A stretch of DNA of 64,000 bases, taken from contig CAJXJW010000003.1 of NCBI GenBank assembly GCA_913055625.1, positions 434,001 to 498,000 of the forward strand, given 5' to 3'. A program made the position numbers and the translations under genes. This stretch comes from an uncultured Pseudomonadota bacterium (GTDB taxonomy: Bacteria > Pseudomonadota > Gammaproteobacteria > Steroidobacterales > Woeseiaceae). The notes under the pieces were generated by a model. The model made no database searches. It had not been told where the DNA came from and saw only the letters and a list, made by a program, of their open reading frames with translations. This document shows, in pieces, positions 16,717 to 26,359 of this stretch; within the stretch, counting starts at the first letter, position 1, and the number at the start of each line of letters is the position of its first letter.

Positions 16717-17414
16717 GCGGCGGCGGCCTCGTCGGCGACGAGTTTCCCGGCATCCAGCGTGAGCACGCGGTCGCAGCGCGCGGCGAGCTGGCTGTCGTGT
16801 GTCACGAGCACCAGCGTCGTGGCAGAGTCCCGGTTCAGGTCGAACATCAACGTCATGATCTTCTCGCCGGTGCGCGCGTCGAGGTTCCCGGTCGGCTCGT
16901 CCGCGAACAGCACGGCGGGCCGCGTGGCGAACGCCCGCGCGATGGCCACGCGCTGCTTCTCGCCGCCGGAAAGCTGCGCCGGGTAGTGGCTGCGGCGCTC
17001 CGCGAGCCCGACCTCGTCGGTGATGCGCAGCGCCGCGTCCCGCGCGTCCTTCATCCCGGCGAGTTCGAGCGGCAGCATCACGTTCTCCAGCGCGTTGAGC
17101 GACGGCACGAGGTGAAACGACTGGAACACGAAGCCGACGCTCTGCGCCCGGACTCTCGCCCGGCCGTCTTCGTCGAGCGTGTTCAGGTCGTGGCCGTTCA
17201 GCGTGACCGACCCGGTGCTGGGCAGGTCCAGGCCGGCCAGCAGCGCGAGCAACGTCGACTTGCCGGCACCGGACGGCCCGACGATCGCGACCGAGTCACC
17301 GCCGTCGACTGCGAAACTCACGTCCGAAAGAATGGTCAATGAACCTTCCGGGCTGGTAACCTTTTTGCCTACCCGATCCGCGACAAGGACGGCGCCGGTC
17401 CCGTTTTTCGACAT
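16713..17414 (-). CDS. ybbA: ABC transporter ATPase, YbbA/LolD-like
   Basis: ATP-binding partner of YbbP, 233 residues. Walker A is GPSGAGKST, the Q-loop is FVFQSFHL, the signature is LSGGEKQR, Walker B is VLFADEPTGNLD, and the switch His is in VTHDSQLA. The ATG at 17414 shares the tetranucleotide CATG with the tesA ATG on the other strand, so the two genes overlap by two bases. AGGA lies nine bases upstream, inside tesA. Confidence 0.94.
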   Translation of the reverse strand: MSKNGTGAVLVADRVGKKVTSPEGSLTILSDVSFAVDGGDSVAIVGPSGAGKSTLLALLAGLDLPSTGSVTLNGHDLNTLDEDGRARVRAQSVGFVFQSFHLVPSLNALENVMLPLELAGMKDARDAALRITDEVGLAERRSHYPAQLSGGEKQRVAIARAFATRPAVLFADEPTGNLDARTGEKIMTLMFDLNRDSATTLVLVTHDSQLAARCDRVLTLDAGKLVADEAAAA

Positions 17415-18042
17415 GCAGAAATTCCTGAGCTTGCTGTTGCTGTTCGTAGCCGCCGTCGCGCACGGTAGCGACGAGCCGACGATCCTGATCTTCGGCGACA
17501 GCCTGAGTGCGGGATACGGTATGGAATCCGACCAGTCCTGGGCGGCTTTGTTGCAGGAACGACTGGCCTCCCTAGGGTACGAACATCGCGTGGTCAACGC
17601 CAGCATCACGGGCGAGACCAGCGAGGGCGGCGTCACGCGGATCGCCGGCGCGCTCGAGCGCTTCGAGCCCGATCTCCTGATCCTGGAGCTCGGCGGAAAC
17701 GACGGCCTGCGCGCGTTTCCGCCCTCCCGTCTGGAGCAGAATCTCTCGAAGATCGTCGCGGCGGGACGGGCCAGCGGCGCCGAGGTCGTGCTGCTCGGCA
17801 TCCGCATCCCACCGAACTACGGGCCCCGTTACACGGCCGAGTTCGAGGCCGTCTTCGGCAAGGTGGCCGAGCAACAGCGCATCCGCTGGATCGAGTTTTT
17901 CATGGACGGGATCGCGCTGAATCCCGAGCTGATGCAGGACGACGGCATACACCCGAACGTCGCCGCGCAGCCCAAACTGCTGGACAACGCGTGGCCGATT
18001 ATTGAGGATGCCCTGGCGGCATCGGGGGATGCCGCCGACTGA
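17413..18042 (+). CDS. tesA: Arylesterase / lysophospholipase L1-like SGNH hydrolase
   Basis: Periplasmic esterase acting on thioesters, lysophospholipids or aryl esters. A signal peptide (MQKFLSLLLLFVAAVAHG) precedes the SGNH blocks: IFGDSLSAGYG (nucleophile Ser, about residue 30), Gly in TGETSEGG, GGND (Asn), and the C-terminal DGIHPN (Asp and His). Length 209 matches TesA. No ribosome site is visible ahead of the ATG, which overlaps the divergent ybbA start codon. Confidence 0.93.
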   Translation: MQKFLSLLLLFVAAVAHGSDEPTILIFGDSLSAGYGMESDQSWAALLQERLASLGYEHRVVNASITGETSEGGVTRIAGALERFEPDLLILELGGNDGLRAFPPSRLEQNLSKIVAAGRASGAEVVLLGIRIPPNYGPRYTAEFEAVFGKVAEQQRIRWIEFFMDGIALNPELMQDDGIHPNVAAQPKLLDNAWPIIEDALAASGDAAD

Positions 18043-18058
18043 TGCTCCGGGGGGGACG

Positions 18059-19714
18059 ATGGAAAAAATCTGGCTGAAGAACTATCCCGAAGGCGTGCCC
18101 GCCGAGGTGCCCGAGCCGCCGTACCGCTCCCTTCGCGACATGTTCGAGCACAGCTTCTCGGCATACGCCGACCGCCCGGCGTACACGAGCATGGGCACGA
18201 CGATCACCTACCGCGAGCTCGACGAGCTGTCGATGCAGTTCGCCGGCTACCTGCAGGGCGAACTCGGTCTCACGCGCGGTGAGCGTGTCGCCATCATGCT
18301 GCCGAACATCCTGCAGTACCCGATCGCGATGTGCGGGATCTTCCGCGCCGGCCTCGTCGTCGTGAACGTGAATCCGCTGTACACCGCCCGCGAGCTGCAG
18401 CACCAGCTCACGGACTCCGGCGCGCGCGCGATCATCGTCCTCGAGAATTTTGCGCACACGGTCGAGCAGGTCATCGACTCGACGAAACTGGACCACGTTG
18501 TCGTCGCCTCAGTCGGCGAGATGCTGAAGAAGCCGAAGGGCTGGATCGTCGACGGGGTCATTCGCTACGCGAAGAAGGCGGTACCGAAGTTCGACCTGCC
18601 CTCGGCGGTGCGCTTTCGCAAGGCGCTCGCCCTCGGCGGGAAACACACTTTGGCGCCGGTCGAGCTCGGGTTTGCCGACATCGCGTTCCTGCAATACACC
18701 GGCGGCACGACCGGCGTGTCGAAAGGCGCGATGCTGAGCCACCGGAACATGCTGTACAACGTCGCGCAGACGGGACCGATCGTCGACCTCGCACACGGGG
18801 ACGAAACGATCTCGATCATCACGGCGCTGCCGCTGTATCACATCTACTCGCTGCAATCGAACTGCCTGTGCATCGGCGCGCGCGGCGGTCTGAACATCCT
18901 GATCGCGAACCCGCGCGACATGCCGGGCTTCGTCAAGGAACTCGGGAAGCATTCGTTCACGACGATCACCGGGGTCAACACGCTGTTCACCGGCCTGCTG
19001 AACACGCCAGGGTTTGCCGATCTCGATTTCAGCAGCCTTCGGTCGTCCGTCGGCGGCGGCATGGCGGTACAGCCGGCCGTCGCGAAGCACTGGAAGGAGG
19101 TGACCGGCGTCGAGATCGACCAGGGCTACGGCCTGACCGAGACGTCGCCGGTCGCCACCGCGATGCCCTACGGGCGGCCGTTCAACGGCAGCGTCGGTCT
19201 GCCGGTGCCGAGCACCGAGGTCATGCTGGCCGGCGATGACGGCAACCCGCTGCCGCTGGGCGAGATCGGCGAGATCTGCATCAAGGGGCCGCAGGTCATG
19301 GAGGGCTACTGGCAGCGTCCGGCCGAGACGTCCGAAGTCATGCTGCCCGGCGGCTGGGTGCGCACCGGCGACATCGGGCGCATGGACGAGGACGGATTCC
19401 TGTACATCGAGGACCGCAAGAAGGACATGATCCTCGTGTCGGGTTTCAACGTGTACCCGAACGAGATCGAGAACGTCGTCGTCGAGATGGAGGGTATCCT
19501 CGAGGCCGCCGCGATCGGCATCCCCGACGAGCGGTCGGGGGAAGTCGTCAAGATCTACGCGGTACGTACCAACGATTCCGTCACCGAGCAGCACGTCATC
19601 GACTATTGCCGCGCGAACCTCACCGCCTACAAGCGGCCGAAGGTCGTCGAGTTCCGCGACGAGCTGCCGAAGACGAACGTCGGGAAGATCCTGCGCCGCG
19701 CTTTGCGCGACTGA
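18059..19714 (+). CDS. fadD: Long-chain fatty acid-CoA ligase (FadD-like)
   Basis: Activates fatty acids to acyl-CoA through an acyl-adenylate; could recycle fatty acids released by the neighbouring TesA. The 551-residue protein shows the AMP-binding loop YTGGTTGVSKGAML, the adenine site GYGLTETSP, the hinge GWVRTGDIGRMDEDG and DRKKDMILVSGFNVYPNEIE, and the C-terminal catalytic Lys in PKTNVGKILRRAL. Start MEKIWLKNYP is preceded by a G-rich ribosome site. It begins 16 bases after tesA and ends five bases from the convergent hemE stop. Confidence 0.93.
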   Translation: MEKIWLKNYPEGVPAEVPEPPYRSLRDMFEHSFSAYADRPAYTSMGTTITYRELDELSMQFAGYLQGELGLTRGERVAIMLPNILQYPIAMCGIFRAGLVVVNVNPLYTARELQHQLTDSGARAIIVLENFAHTVEQVIDSTKLDHVVVASVGEMLKKPKGWIVDGVIRYAKKAVPKFDLPSAVRFRKALALGGKHTLAPVELGFADIAFLQYTGGTTGVSKGAMLSHRNMLYNVAQTGPIVDLAHGDETISIITALPLYHIYSLQSNCLCIGARGGLNILIANPRDMPGFVKELGKHSFTTITGVNTLFTGLLNTPGFADLDFSSLRSSVGGGMAVQPAVAKHWKEVTGVEIDQGYGLTETSPVATAMPYGRPFNGSVGLPVPSTEVMLAGDDGNPLPLGEIGEICIKGPQVMEGYWQRPAETSEVMLPGGWVRTGDIGRMDEDGFLYIEDRKKDMILVSGFNVYPNEIENVVVEMEGILEAAAIGIPDERSGEVVKIYAVRTNDSVTEQHVIDYCRANLTAYKRPKVVEFRDELPKTNVGKILRRALRD

Positions 19715-19719
19715 CGCGT

Positions 19720-20787
19720 TCAGTCGTGGTACTGCGGGCTCAGCTCGTGCACGGCATCGATGCACGCGCCGAGGTGTTCCGGGTCGATGTCCGGCGTGAT
19801 GCCGTGGCCCAGGTTGAACACGTGGCCGGGGCCGCGGCCGTAGCTCGCGAGCGTGTCGGCGACGCCCTTCCGGATCGCGTCCGGGCTTTCGCGCAGCGTC
19901 GCCGGGTCGAGATTGCCCTGCAAGGCGACGGCATCGTCCACGTACTCGCGCGCGGTGGCGAGGTCGGTCGTCCAGTCGACGCCGAGCGCATCGCAGCCTG
20001 ACTTCGCCATGTCCGCGAGCAGCGGGCCGGCACCTTTCGTGAACAGGATGACGGGCACACGCCGCCCTTCGTGTTCTCGCGTCAGGCCGTCCAGGATCTG
20101 CTGCATCGGGGCCAGCGAGAAACGCAGGTAGTCGTCGCGCTCGAGCGCGCCGCCCCACGTGTCGAAAATCTGGATCGCCTGCGCGCCGGCTGCGATCTGG
20201 CCGTTCAGGTAGTCGGTGGTCGTGCGGGCGACGTGCGCGAGCAACGCATCGAGGGCTTTCGGGTCTTCCGCGGCGAGGCCGCGGATGCGGCTGAACTCGC
20301 GGCTGGACCCGCCCTCGACCATGTAGGTGCCGACGGTCCACGGGCTGCCGGAGAAGCCGATCAGCGGCACCTTGCCGGCCAGCTCGGCACGGATCGTGCG
20401 TACCGCGTCGAAGACGTAGCCCAGCGACGAGGCCACGTCGGGCGACGGCAGCTTGCGGATATCCGCCGGCGTGCGCACCGGGCGTTCGAACTTCGGGCCC
20501 TCACCCGTCTCGAAGTACAGGCCCAGGCCCATCGCGTCCGGCACCGTGAGGATGTCGGAGAACAGGATTGCGGCGTCGAGCGGGAAACGCCGGAGCGGCT
20601 GCATCGTCACTTCGCAGGCGAGCTCCGGGTTTCGGCAGAGGCTCATGAAGTCGCCGGCAAGCTCGCGGGTCGCGCGGTATTCGGGCAGATAGCGCCCGGC
20701 CTGGCGCATGATCCACACCGGAGTGCGCGGCACGGGCTCGCGGAGCAGCGCGCGCAGCAGCAGGTCGTTCTCGAGCACCGCGCTCAC
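19720..20787 (-). CDS. hemE: Uroporphyrinogen decarboxylase
   Basis: Decarboxylates uroporphyrinogen III to coproporphyrinogen III in heme synthesis. The 355-residue length is normal. Signatures are [16 protein letters not shown] at the N-terminus, [17 protein letters not shown] in the middle and [16 protein letters not shown] at the C-terminus. The catalytic Asp is expected in [13 protein letters not shown] start overlaps the pyrF stop (GTGA), so it is the distal gene of aroB-dgt-pyrF-hemE. Confidence 0.96.
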   Translation of the reverse strand: MSAVLENDLLLRALLREPVPRTPVWIMRQAGRYLPEYRATRELAGDFMSLCRNPELACEVTMQPLRRFPLDAAILFSDILTVPDAMGLGLYFETGEGPKFERPVRTPADIRKLPSPDVASSLGYVFDAVRTIRAELAGKVPLIGFSGSPWTVGTYMVEGGSSREFSRIRGLAAEDPKALDALLAHVARTTTDYLNGQIAAGAQAIQIFDTWGGALERDDYLRFSLAPMQQILDGLTREHEGRRVPVILFTKGAGPLLADMAKSGCDALGVDWTTDLATAREYVDDAVALQGNLDPATLRESPDAIRKGVADTLASYGRGPGHVFNLGHGITPDIDPEHLGACIDAVHELSPQYHD

Positions 20788-21500
20788 GATGCGAACTGCG
20801 CCGCGATGGACGCCTGCATGCCGAGGGCCGCCTCGCGCGGGTTGGCGGCGTCGCGGATCGGCCGACCGACGACGATATGGTCGCAGCCGTTCGCAAACGC
20901 AGTCTCGACCGTGACGACGCGCTTCTGGTCGCCGGCCGGCTTGTTGTCGACCGGCCGGATGCCGGGTGACACCACGAGCAGCTTCTCGTCCACGTACTCG
21001 CGCAGCTTCGGCACCTCGAGACCCGAGGAGATCACGCCGTCGCAACCGGCCTCGAGGCATTGCTTCGCGCGCGACAGCACGAGCGCGTCGACGTCGCAGT
21101 CGAAACCGAGGTCGTCGAGGTCGCCGCGGTCGAGGCTCGTCAGCACGGTCACACCGAGCACCTTCAGCGAGTCGCCCTTGTTCGCGGCAGCCGCTTCCAT
21201 GATCGAGCGGTTGCCGTGCACCGTGACGAACGTCGCGCCACGGTCCTTGAGCTGCCGGACGGCGGAGCCGACCGTGGCCGGAATGTCGAAGAACTTGAGG
21301 TCGCAGAAAACTTTCTTGTCGCGCTCGAGCAGCCAGTCCAGCAGCTCGAAGTACTCGCCGCTCATCATCAGCTCGAGCCCGATCTTGTAAAACGTGACCG
21401 CATCGCCGAGCTCGGTCGCGAGTTCCCGGGCGCGCTCGCAGGTCGGCACGTCCATGGCGAAGATCAGTCGGTCGCGGGCGGGAATGTCTTTTGGTTGCAC
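20784..21500 (-). CDS. pyrF: Orotidine 5'-phosphate decarboxylase
   Basis: Last step of UMP synthesis. The 238-residue TIM barrel has the catalytic motif [12 protein letters not shown] (Lys and Asp of the charged network), the early FAMDVP strand, VSPGIRP and the phosphate-binding IVVGRPI. Starts [12 protein letters not shown]. Separated from dgt by 40 bases and overlapping hemE by four. Confidence 0.96.
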   Translation of the reverse strand: MQPKDIPARDRLIFAMDVPTCERARELATELGDAVTFYKIGLELMMSGEYFELLDWLLERDKKVFCDLKFFDIPATVGSAVRQLKDRGATFVTVHGNRSIMEAAAANKGDSLKVLGVTVLTSLDRGDLDDLGFDCDVDALVLSRAKQCLEAGCDGVISSGLEVPKLREYVDEKLLVVSPGIRPVDNKPAGDQKRVVTVETAFANGCDHIVVGRPIRDAANPREAALGMQASIAAQFAS

Positions 21501-21540
21501 GGTGTCTCCGGCAGGCTGCTCGGCGCGGCGTGAGATTCTA

Positions 21541-22677
21541 TCAGCCCGCGATGCGCTCGTGCGCCTGGAACGCGAAGCGGTCCGTCATGCCGGCGATGTA
21601 GTCGGCCACGACACGCGCGCGTTCCGCCTCCGGCCTGCCCGCCGCCGCGTCGGAAAACTCATTTGGCATCAGTGAGTTATCGTCCATGTAGCAGTTGAAC
21701 AGTGTGCGCAGTACCGCCTGCACGCGGGTCGTCATCTCGAGCTTCTTCTCGTGGCGGTACAGGTGCCGGTTCAGGAACTTTTTCAGCGCGACGTGCCTCT
21801 CGTGCATGTCCGCCGACATCGTGATCAACGCCCGACCCGCATCGCGCACGTCGTCGATCGATGCCGGCGCCGCCTCTTCGAGGTTGCGCCGGCTGTTCGT
21901 CACGAGATCGTTGACGACGGCGCCGATCATGCGGCGGATGGTTTCGTAGACGAGCCGGCGATCCGTCGTTGCGAGCGTCGGGTACTTCTCGCGAACGACC
22001 CGGTAGTAGTCGCCGAACAGCGGCTGCCGCGCGAGCTGGCGCAGCGTGATGAGGCCGGCGCGCAGCCCGTCGTCGACGTCGTGGTGGTTGTAGGCGATCG
22101 CGTCGGCGATGTCGGCGATCTGCGCTTCCAGCCCCGGCTGCGTCCGCTCGAGGAAGCGCGTGCCGAGGTCACCGAGCGCCTTCGCATTGCGCTTCGAGCA
22201 ATGCTTCAGGATGCCCTCGCGGGTTTCGAACATCAGGTTCAGCCCGGGAAACTCCGCGTAGCGGGATTCGAGCAGGTCGACCACGCGCAGCGACTGCAGG
22301 TTGTGCTCGAAACCGCCGTAGTCCTTCATGCACGCGTTCAACGCGTCCTGCCCCGCGTGGCCGAACGGCGTATGACCGAGATCGTGCGCGAGGCAGATCG
22401 CCTCGGTGAGCGGCTCGTTCAGGCGCAGCGCCAGCGCCACGCTGCGGCCGATCTGCGCGACCTCGAGCGAGTGCGTGAGCCGCGTGCGGTACAGGTCGCC
22501 CTCGTAATTCACGAAGACCTGCGTCTTGTACATCAGCCGGCGGAACGCGGTGGAATGGATGATGCGGTCCCGGTCGCGCTGGTACTCGCCACGCTCGACC
22601 GGCGGCGGCTCGGAGTAGACGCGTCCGCGCGAGCGCTTCGCGTTCGCGGCAAAGGCGGCGAGGCCCGCGCGGCTCAT
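21541..22677 (-). CDS. dgt: Deoxyguanosinetriphosphate triphosphohydrolase-like protein
   Basis: HD-domain dNTPase that cleaves dNTPs to deoxynucleoside and triphosphate. The product is 378 residues. It has [14 protein letters not shown] (His), [12 protein letters not shown] (HD dyad) and later [12 protein letters not shown] (Asp), the metal-ligand pattern of the family. The N-terminal [19 protein letters not shown] is typical of dGTPase-like proteins. ATG overlaps the aroB TGA; it sits between aroB and pyrF in one transcription direction. Confidence 0.93.
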   Translation of the reverse strand: MSRAGLAAFAANAKRSRGRVYSEPPPVERGEYQRDRDRIIHSTAFRRLMYKTQVFVNYEGDLYRTRLTHSLEVAQIGRSVALALRLNEPLTEAICLAHDLGHTPFGHAGQDALNACMKDYGGFEHNLQSLRVVDLLESRYAEFPGLNLMFETREGILKHCSKRNAKALGDLGTRFLERTQPGLEAQIADIADAIAYNHHDVDDGLRAGLITLRQLARQPLFGDYYRVVREKYPTLATTDRRLVYETIRRMIGAVVNDLVTNSRRNLEEAAPASIDDVRDAGRALITMSADMHERHVALKKFLNRHLYRHEKKLEMTTRVQAVLRTLFNCYMDDNSLMPNEFSDAAAGRPEAERARVVADYIAGMTDRFAFQAHERIAG

Positions 22678-23741
22678 CCGTCGACGGCCGCGACGATCGC
22701 CGCCAGCCGCTGTGCGTCGAAGTCCGCCGTCGTGAACGCGTGGCCGAGGCGGTCCAGCAGCACGAAACGCAGCTTCTTGTCCTGCACCTTCTTGTCCATG
22801 CCCATCGCAGCGGACATTGCCGCCGAGCCGATCTTCGGCGGCGCCGCCGGCAGGCCCGCACTTTCGATCAGCGCCGCGATGCGCCCGCGGGCCTCGTCGT
22901 CGATGTCGCTGAGCGCCGCGGCCATCACCATGCCGGCCGCCACGGCCTCACCGTGCAGCCATTCGCCGTAGCCCTGGCAGCGCTCGATCGCGTGACCGAA
23001 CGTGTGGCCGAAGTTCAGGATCGCGCGCCGCCCGGCCTCGCGCTCGTCCTCCGCGACGACCGCCGCCTTGATCTCGCAGGAACGCCGGACGGCATGGGCG
23101 AGTGCCTCCGGGTCGCGCGCGAGCAGCGCCGGCATGTTCGCCTCGAGCCAGGCGAAGAACCCGGCGTCGGCGATCGCGCCGTGCTTGATGACCTCCGCAA
23201 GGCCGGCCTTCAGCTCCCGGTCGGGCAGCGTCTGCAGCGTGTCGGTGTCGATGAGCACGATGCGCGGCTGGTGGAAGGCGCCGACGAGGTTCTTGCCGCC
23301 GGGGTGGTTGACGCCGGTCTTGCCGCCGACCGACGAGTCGACCTGGGCCAGCAGCGTGGTCGGCACCTGGATGAAGCCGACGCCGCGCATGTAGCAGGCG
23401 GCGGCAAAGCCCGCGATGTCGCCGACGACCCCGCCACCGAGCGCGATTACCGTCGTGTCCCGGTTCGCGCCGGACTCGACGAGGCGGTCGAGGATGGACT
23501 CGACGGCCGACAGCGTCTTCCAGGCCTCGCCGTCCTTCAGTGCGATCGAGGCGACCGACTTGCCGCCGAGGCAGACGGTGAGTGCCTTCAGGTACAGCGG
23601 CGCGACCGTCTCGTTGCTGACGACGAGGCAGTCGCGGCCCTGCACGTGGGCCGCGAGGTCGTAGCGGCCGAGCAGCCCGTGCCCGATCACGATCGGGTAG
23701 CTGCGCTCGCCGAGCTCGACGGTGGTGGTGGTCGTCGCCAT
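22674..23741 (-). CDS. aroB: 3-dehydroquinate synthase
   Basis: Cyclises DAHP to 3-dehydroquinate in the shikimate pathway. The 355-residue product has the NAD-binding [19 protein letters not shown], the active-site [28 protein letters not shown] (zinc Glu and Lys) and [11 protein letters not shown] (zinc His residues). Start [10 protein letters not shown] at 23741 has no strong ribosome site. In most gammaproteobacteria aroB directly follows aroK; here about 4 kb of other genes intervenes and a copy of the CCGCGG repeat lies 48 bases upstream of the start. Confidence 0.96.
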   Translation of the reverse strand: MATTTTTVELGERSYPIVIGHGLLGRYDLAAHVQGRDCLVVSNETVAPLYLKALTVCLGGKSVASIALKDGEAWKTLSAVESILDRLVESGANRDTTVIALGGGVVGDIAGFAAACYMRGVGFIQVPTTLLAQVDSSVGGKTGVNHPGGKNLVGAFHQPRIVLIDTDTLQTLPDRELKAGLAEVIKHGAIADAGFFAWLEANMPALLARDPEALAHAVRRSCEIKAAVVAEDEREAGRRAILNFGHTFGHAIERCQGYGEWLHGEAVAAGMVMAAALSDIDDEARGRIAALIESAGLPAAPPKIGSAAMSAAMGMDKKVQDKKLRFVLLDRLGHAFTTADFDAQRLAAIVAAVDG

Positions 23742-23788
23742 GGCGGCAAGGTTACCGGAATTCCATGGCGCCGTGGGCGACCCCTCCG

Positions 23789-23806
23789 CGTTACCGCGGA
23801 AACGTC
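23789..23806 (+). repeat. CCGCGG-core motif copy at the aroB edge of the accessory block
   Basis: Reads CGTTACCGCGGAAACGTC. Identical over at least 16 bases to copies inside the HNH gene at 54479 and 54689. It lies between the sigma-factor stop and aroB. The core is palindromic apart from one A/T position. Confidence 0.9.
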
Positions 23807-23827
23807 CGAAGCGAGCCTGGCCGGGGG

Positions 23828-25450
23828 TTACCCGCGCGACGACCCCATGCGACGGCGCACCGAGTTCGAGTGCCAGACCGACGGCACGATCACCAGGATC
23901 ACGATCGCGATGAGGGCCACCAGGTAGCTCTGACCGAAGGTGGCCATGTTGACGATCTCGGCCGCCTGCTCCGTGTTGACGTGCCGGGCCTGAGCAACAG
24001 GGCCGATGGCGCCCTCGTGCGCGACCGCGAAACCCGTGCTGAATGCGCTCTGCCAGCCCAGCGACGAGATCCAGGCATACGCCTTGTAGCCGACGGCAAT
24101 CGCGCCGAAGCTGATAAAGCCGAGTGCCACGGTACCAAGGCCGAGCACGCCCAGGCCAATTGCGCCGCAGCTGAGGAAGCCCACGGACAGGATGCCGACG
24201 CTGACCGGCGCGATGGCAATGCCGCCCCACGCGAACAGCAATCCGTACGCCCGGTCACCGCCGGCAATCCAGCCGAAGCAGGGCTTGTCGTCCTTCTCCG
24301 CCATGCCGAAGCGGAAGTGCAGCAGCGGCACGCCGAGCAGCGTCGCGCGGCTCCTGTATTCGCTTTGCCGCGAGCCGACCTGGTCCGCCGGGTTCCGGAA
24401 CGCCTCCGGCCGGCTTTCCCGTTCCCGGGCCCGCAGCAGGCGCGCACCGCGCAGCAAGCCGATGACGAGGAACAGGTAGCTGACGACAAAGACGCCGACG
24501 ATGCACTGCGACGCGATGATGTACGGCATCGCATTGTCGCCGGCGCCAACGGCCAGTTTCCACAGCACGTAGATCGCCGCGACGACGAGCACCGGGTAAA
24601 AGAACAGCACGCCCGCGACGCGGAAGGCATTGCGACGCTCGCTCACGGTACGCGACTGGTCGAGCGTCGACCGGAAACCGAAGAACGCACTGACGACACC
24701 GGACAACGACGCGGGCGTCGCAATAATGTTCGCCCAGCTGAACCAGGTGCTGGCCTTCGCGGCCGCCGCAGTGCCCACGGCCGCGGCTTTCGCCGCGGGC
24801 GGGATCGTGGCGATCGCCGCCAGCACGCCGGTCGTGAACGCCGCTCCCGGCCCGCTCTTCGCCAGCGCGCCTTCGACGAACGGCAGCATCCCGTCCTGGA
24901 CGAGCTTCCGGCCGCGGGACAAGCGCTGCTTGACGGTGTCCTCCGAGAGATTCAGGTCGTCGGCCACGTTCTTGATTGAGCGGTTTTCCCGGTAATAGAG
25001 AATCAACGGCTCGCGGTAATTCTCCGGCACGTTCTGCATTGCCTGCCGCAGCAGGGCCTGTTCTTCATCGCGTATGGCCATGTCTTCGATTCTCAGCGGG
25101 TCGGGTTCGTAATCGCCATGCTCGTCGAGCAGGGCCGCGCCCTTGGTCGGCTGGTTCGCCTCCTTGCGGTGAAAATGGCTCACCTTGAAGCGCAGGATCC
25201 CGCACAGCCACGACTTCAGCTTCGCAGGCTCCCGGAGCGTGTCGAGCTTCTTCCACGCCTCGACGAAAGCCTCCTGCGCGATGTCCTCGCTGTGTGCGAT
25301 GTCGCCGACCGTGGAGTAAGCCAGTGCGCACAACAGGCTCTGGTAACGAGACACGATCTCGCCGAAGGCCTCGCGATCGCCCCCCAGGGACGCGATCACC
25401 AACTCGGCATCGCGGGTCGAGTCTCGTTTTGATTGCGGCTGCAACTTCAT
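23828..25450 (-). CDS. ECF-like sigma-70 factor fused to a C-terminal multi-helix membrane domain
   Basis: A 540-residue protein. Sigma region 2 spans about residues 26-96 ([47 protein letters not shown]). Region 4 spans about 134-186 ([35 protein letters not shown]). Past residue 200 come hydrophobic helices (about 278-302, 307-335, 508-525) and a long Gly-periodic stretch (403-456) with a Gly every five to seven residues. No separate anti-sigma gene is adjacent, so the membrane part may hold the sigma domain at the membrane. Start MKLQPQSK at 25450; the upstream open frame runs into a repeat element. Confidence 0.85.
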   Translation of the reverse strand: MKLQPQSKRDSTRDAELVIASLGGDREAFGEIVSRYQSLLCALAYSTVGDIAHSEDIAQEAFVEAWKKLDTLREPAKLKSWLCGILRFKVSHFHRKEANQPTKGAALLDEHGDYEPDPLRIEDMAIRDEEQALLRQAMQNVPENYREPLILYYRENRSIKNVADDLNLSEDTVKQRLSRGRKLVQDGMLPFVEGALAKSGPGAAFTTGVLAAIATIPPAAKAAAVGTAAAAKASTWFSWANIIATPASLSGVVSAFFGFRSTLDQSRTVSERRNAFRVAGVLFFYPVLVVAAIYVLWKLAVGAGDNAMPYIIASQCIVGVFVVSYLFLVIGLLRGARLLRARERESRPEAFRNPADQVGSRQSEYRSRATLLGVPLLHFRFGMAEKDDKPCFGWIAGGDRAYGLLFAWGGIAIAPVSVGILSVGFLSCGAIGLGVLGLGTVALGFISFGAIAVGYKAYAWISSLGWQSAFSTGFAVAHEGAIGPVAQARHVNTEQAAEIVNMATFGQSYLVALIAIVILVIVPSVWHSNSVRRRMGSSRG

Positions 25451-25496
25451 GGCTTCACTCCACAGGCTACGTACCAGTAAGTGCCCGGTTCCGGAG

Positions 25497-25583
25497 AAAA
25501 GGTGACAGGGATGTCGAAATAAATGACCGCGGAGGGCCGGGACCCCCGATTTGCCACGAATTTCGGCATGCCTGTCACCTTTT
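25497..25583. repeat. 87-base inverted-repeat element (AAAAGGTGACAGG ends)
   Basis: Left arm 25497-25520 begins AAAAGGTGACAGG; right arm 25560-25583 is its reverse complement with about two mismatches over 24 bases. The GC-rich centre could form a further small stem. It lies between the divergent sigma-factor and CIA30 genes and resembles REP or miniature elements. A related unit, AAAAAGGTGTCA, appears twice ahead of the HNH gene. Confidence 0.75.
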
Positions 25584-25677
25584 GGCGCCGGCCGGGCACT
25601 ACTAGGGCAGACGACGCGATTCGGCGCTGACGCCGACGGAGTCGCCACCCTATCAATTCAACCGACAGGAAACGACT

Positions 25678-26277
25678 ATGAAGATGCCCCGAATCCCCAC
25701 TTCCCTGCGCTCCCCCGGTTTTGTCGTGGCAGCCATGTTCATTGCCGCCGGCCCGACCTTCGGCGATGCTCTCGATTCGCTGGTCGACGACTTCAGCGAC
25801 GCGCAGAACAACAGCCTCGGCATCCAGCGCCAGTTCATCGACGACAAGAGCACGGGCGGTAGCACCACCACCGAGACCCGCGTCGCCGACGGAATCCTCG
25901 CCGTGCGCGGGGAGATCTCGCCCCCGCGTGGCCAGCCCGGCTGGTCGAGCTCGGTCCTGCTCCTGGACCCGCAGGGACTGCCGCGCGATCTCAGCGACTT
26001 CGAGGGCATCCGCCTGCGGATGAAGATCACCGCCGGCATGGTTTCGGTGTCGGCCAACAGCCCCGAGGTAACGAACTTCGACTACCACGCCGCGATGGTC
26101 ACCGTGCAACCCGATGGCGAATTCCACGAGGTGAAGATTCCGTTCGAGTCCATGAAGCGCGCCTGGTCAGAGCAGACACCGCTCAACACCGGCTCGATCG
26201 CGAGCCTCAGCATCGTCGCGTTCGGCGTGCAGAAGAGCGCGTACGACTTCGAACTGGATGAAGTCGGCTTCTACTGA
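25678..26277 (+). CDS. Exported CIA30-domain protein
   Basis: A 199-residue protein with a signal peptide (FVVAAMFIAAGPTFG) and a beta-rich galactose-binding-like CIA30 domain. Typical features are VDDFSDAQNNSLG near the mature N-terminus, FEGIRLRMKI in the middle, GEFHEVKIPFESM, and the ending FELDEVGFY. CIA30 domains are named after a complex I assembly factor; bacterial exported versions have no settled role and may bind carbohydrate. It lies 82 bases ahead of the acyltransferase on the same strand. Confidence 0.8.
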   Translation: MKMPRIPTSLRSPGFVVAAMFIAAGPTFGDALDSLVDDFSDAQNNSLGIQRQFIDDKSTGGSTTTETRVADGILAVRGEISPPRGQPGWSSSVLLLDPQGLPRDLSDFEGIRLRMKITAGMVSVSANSPEVTNFDYHAAMVTVQPDGEFHEVKIPFESMKRAWSEQTPLNTGSIASLSIVAFGVQKSAYDFELDEVGFY

Positions 26278-26359
26278 TCGAACGTCATTTCCCGGACGGG
26301 GCTTCCCTGCGGAGCCCCGTTCGACGATCCTCCGAACCTTGCAACCAGGAAACGATGCC

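Noticed and set aside
14677..16986. 769-codon plus-strand open frame opposite ybbP/ybbA
   Set aside because: Arg/Asp/Gln-rich composition and full overlap with a well-supported permease; high-GC antisense artefact.
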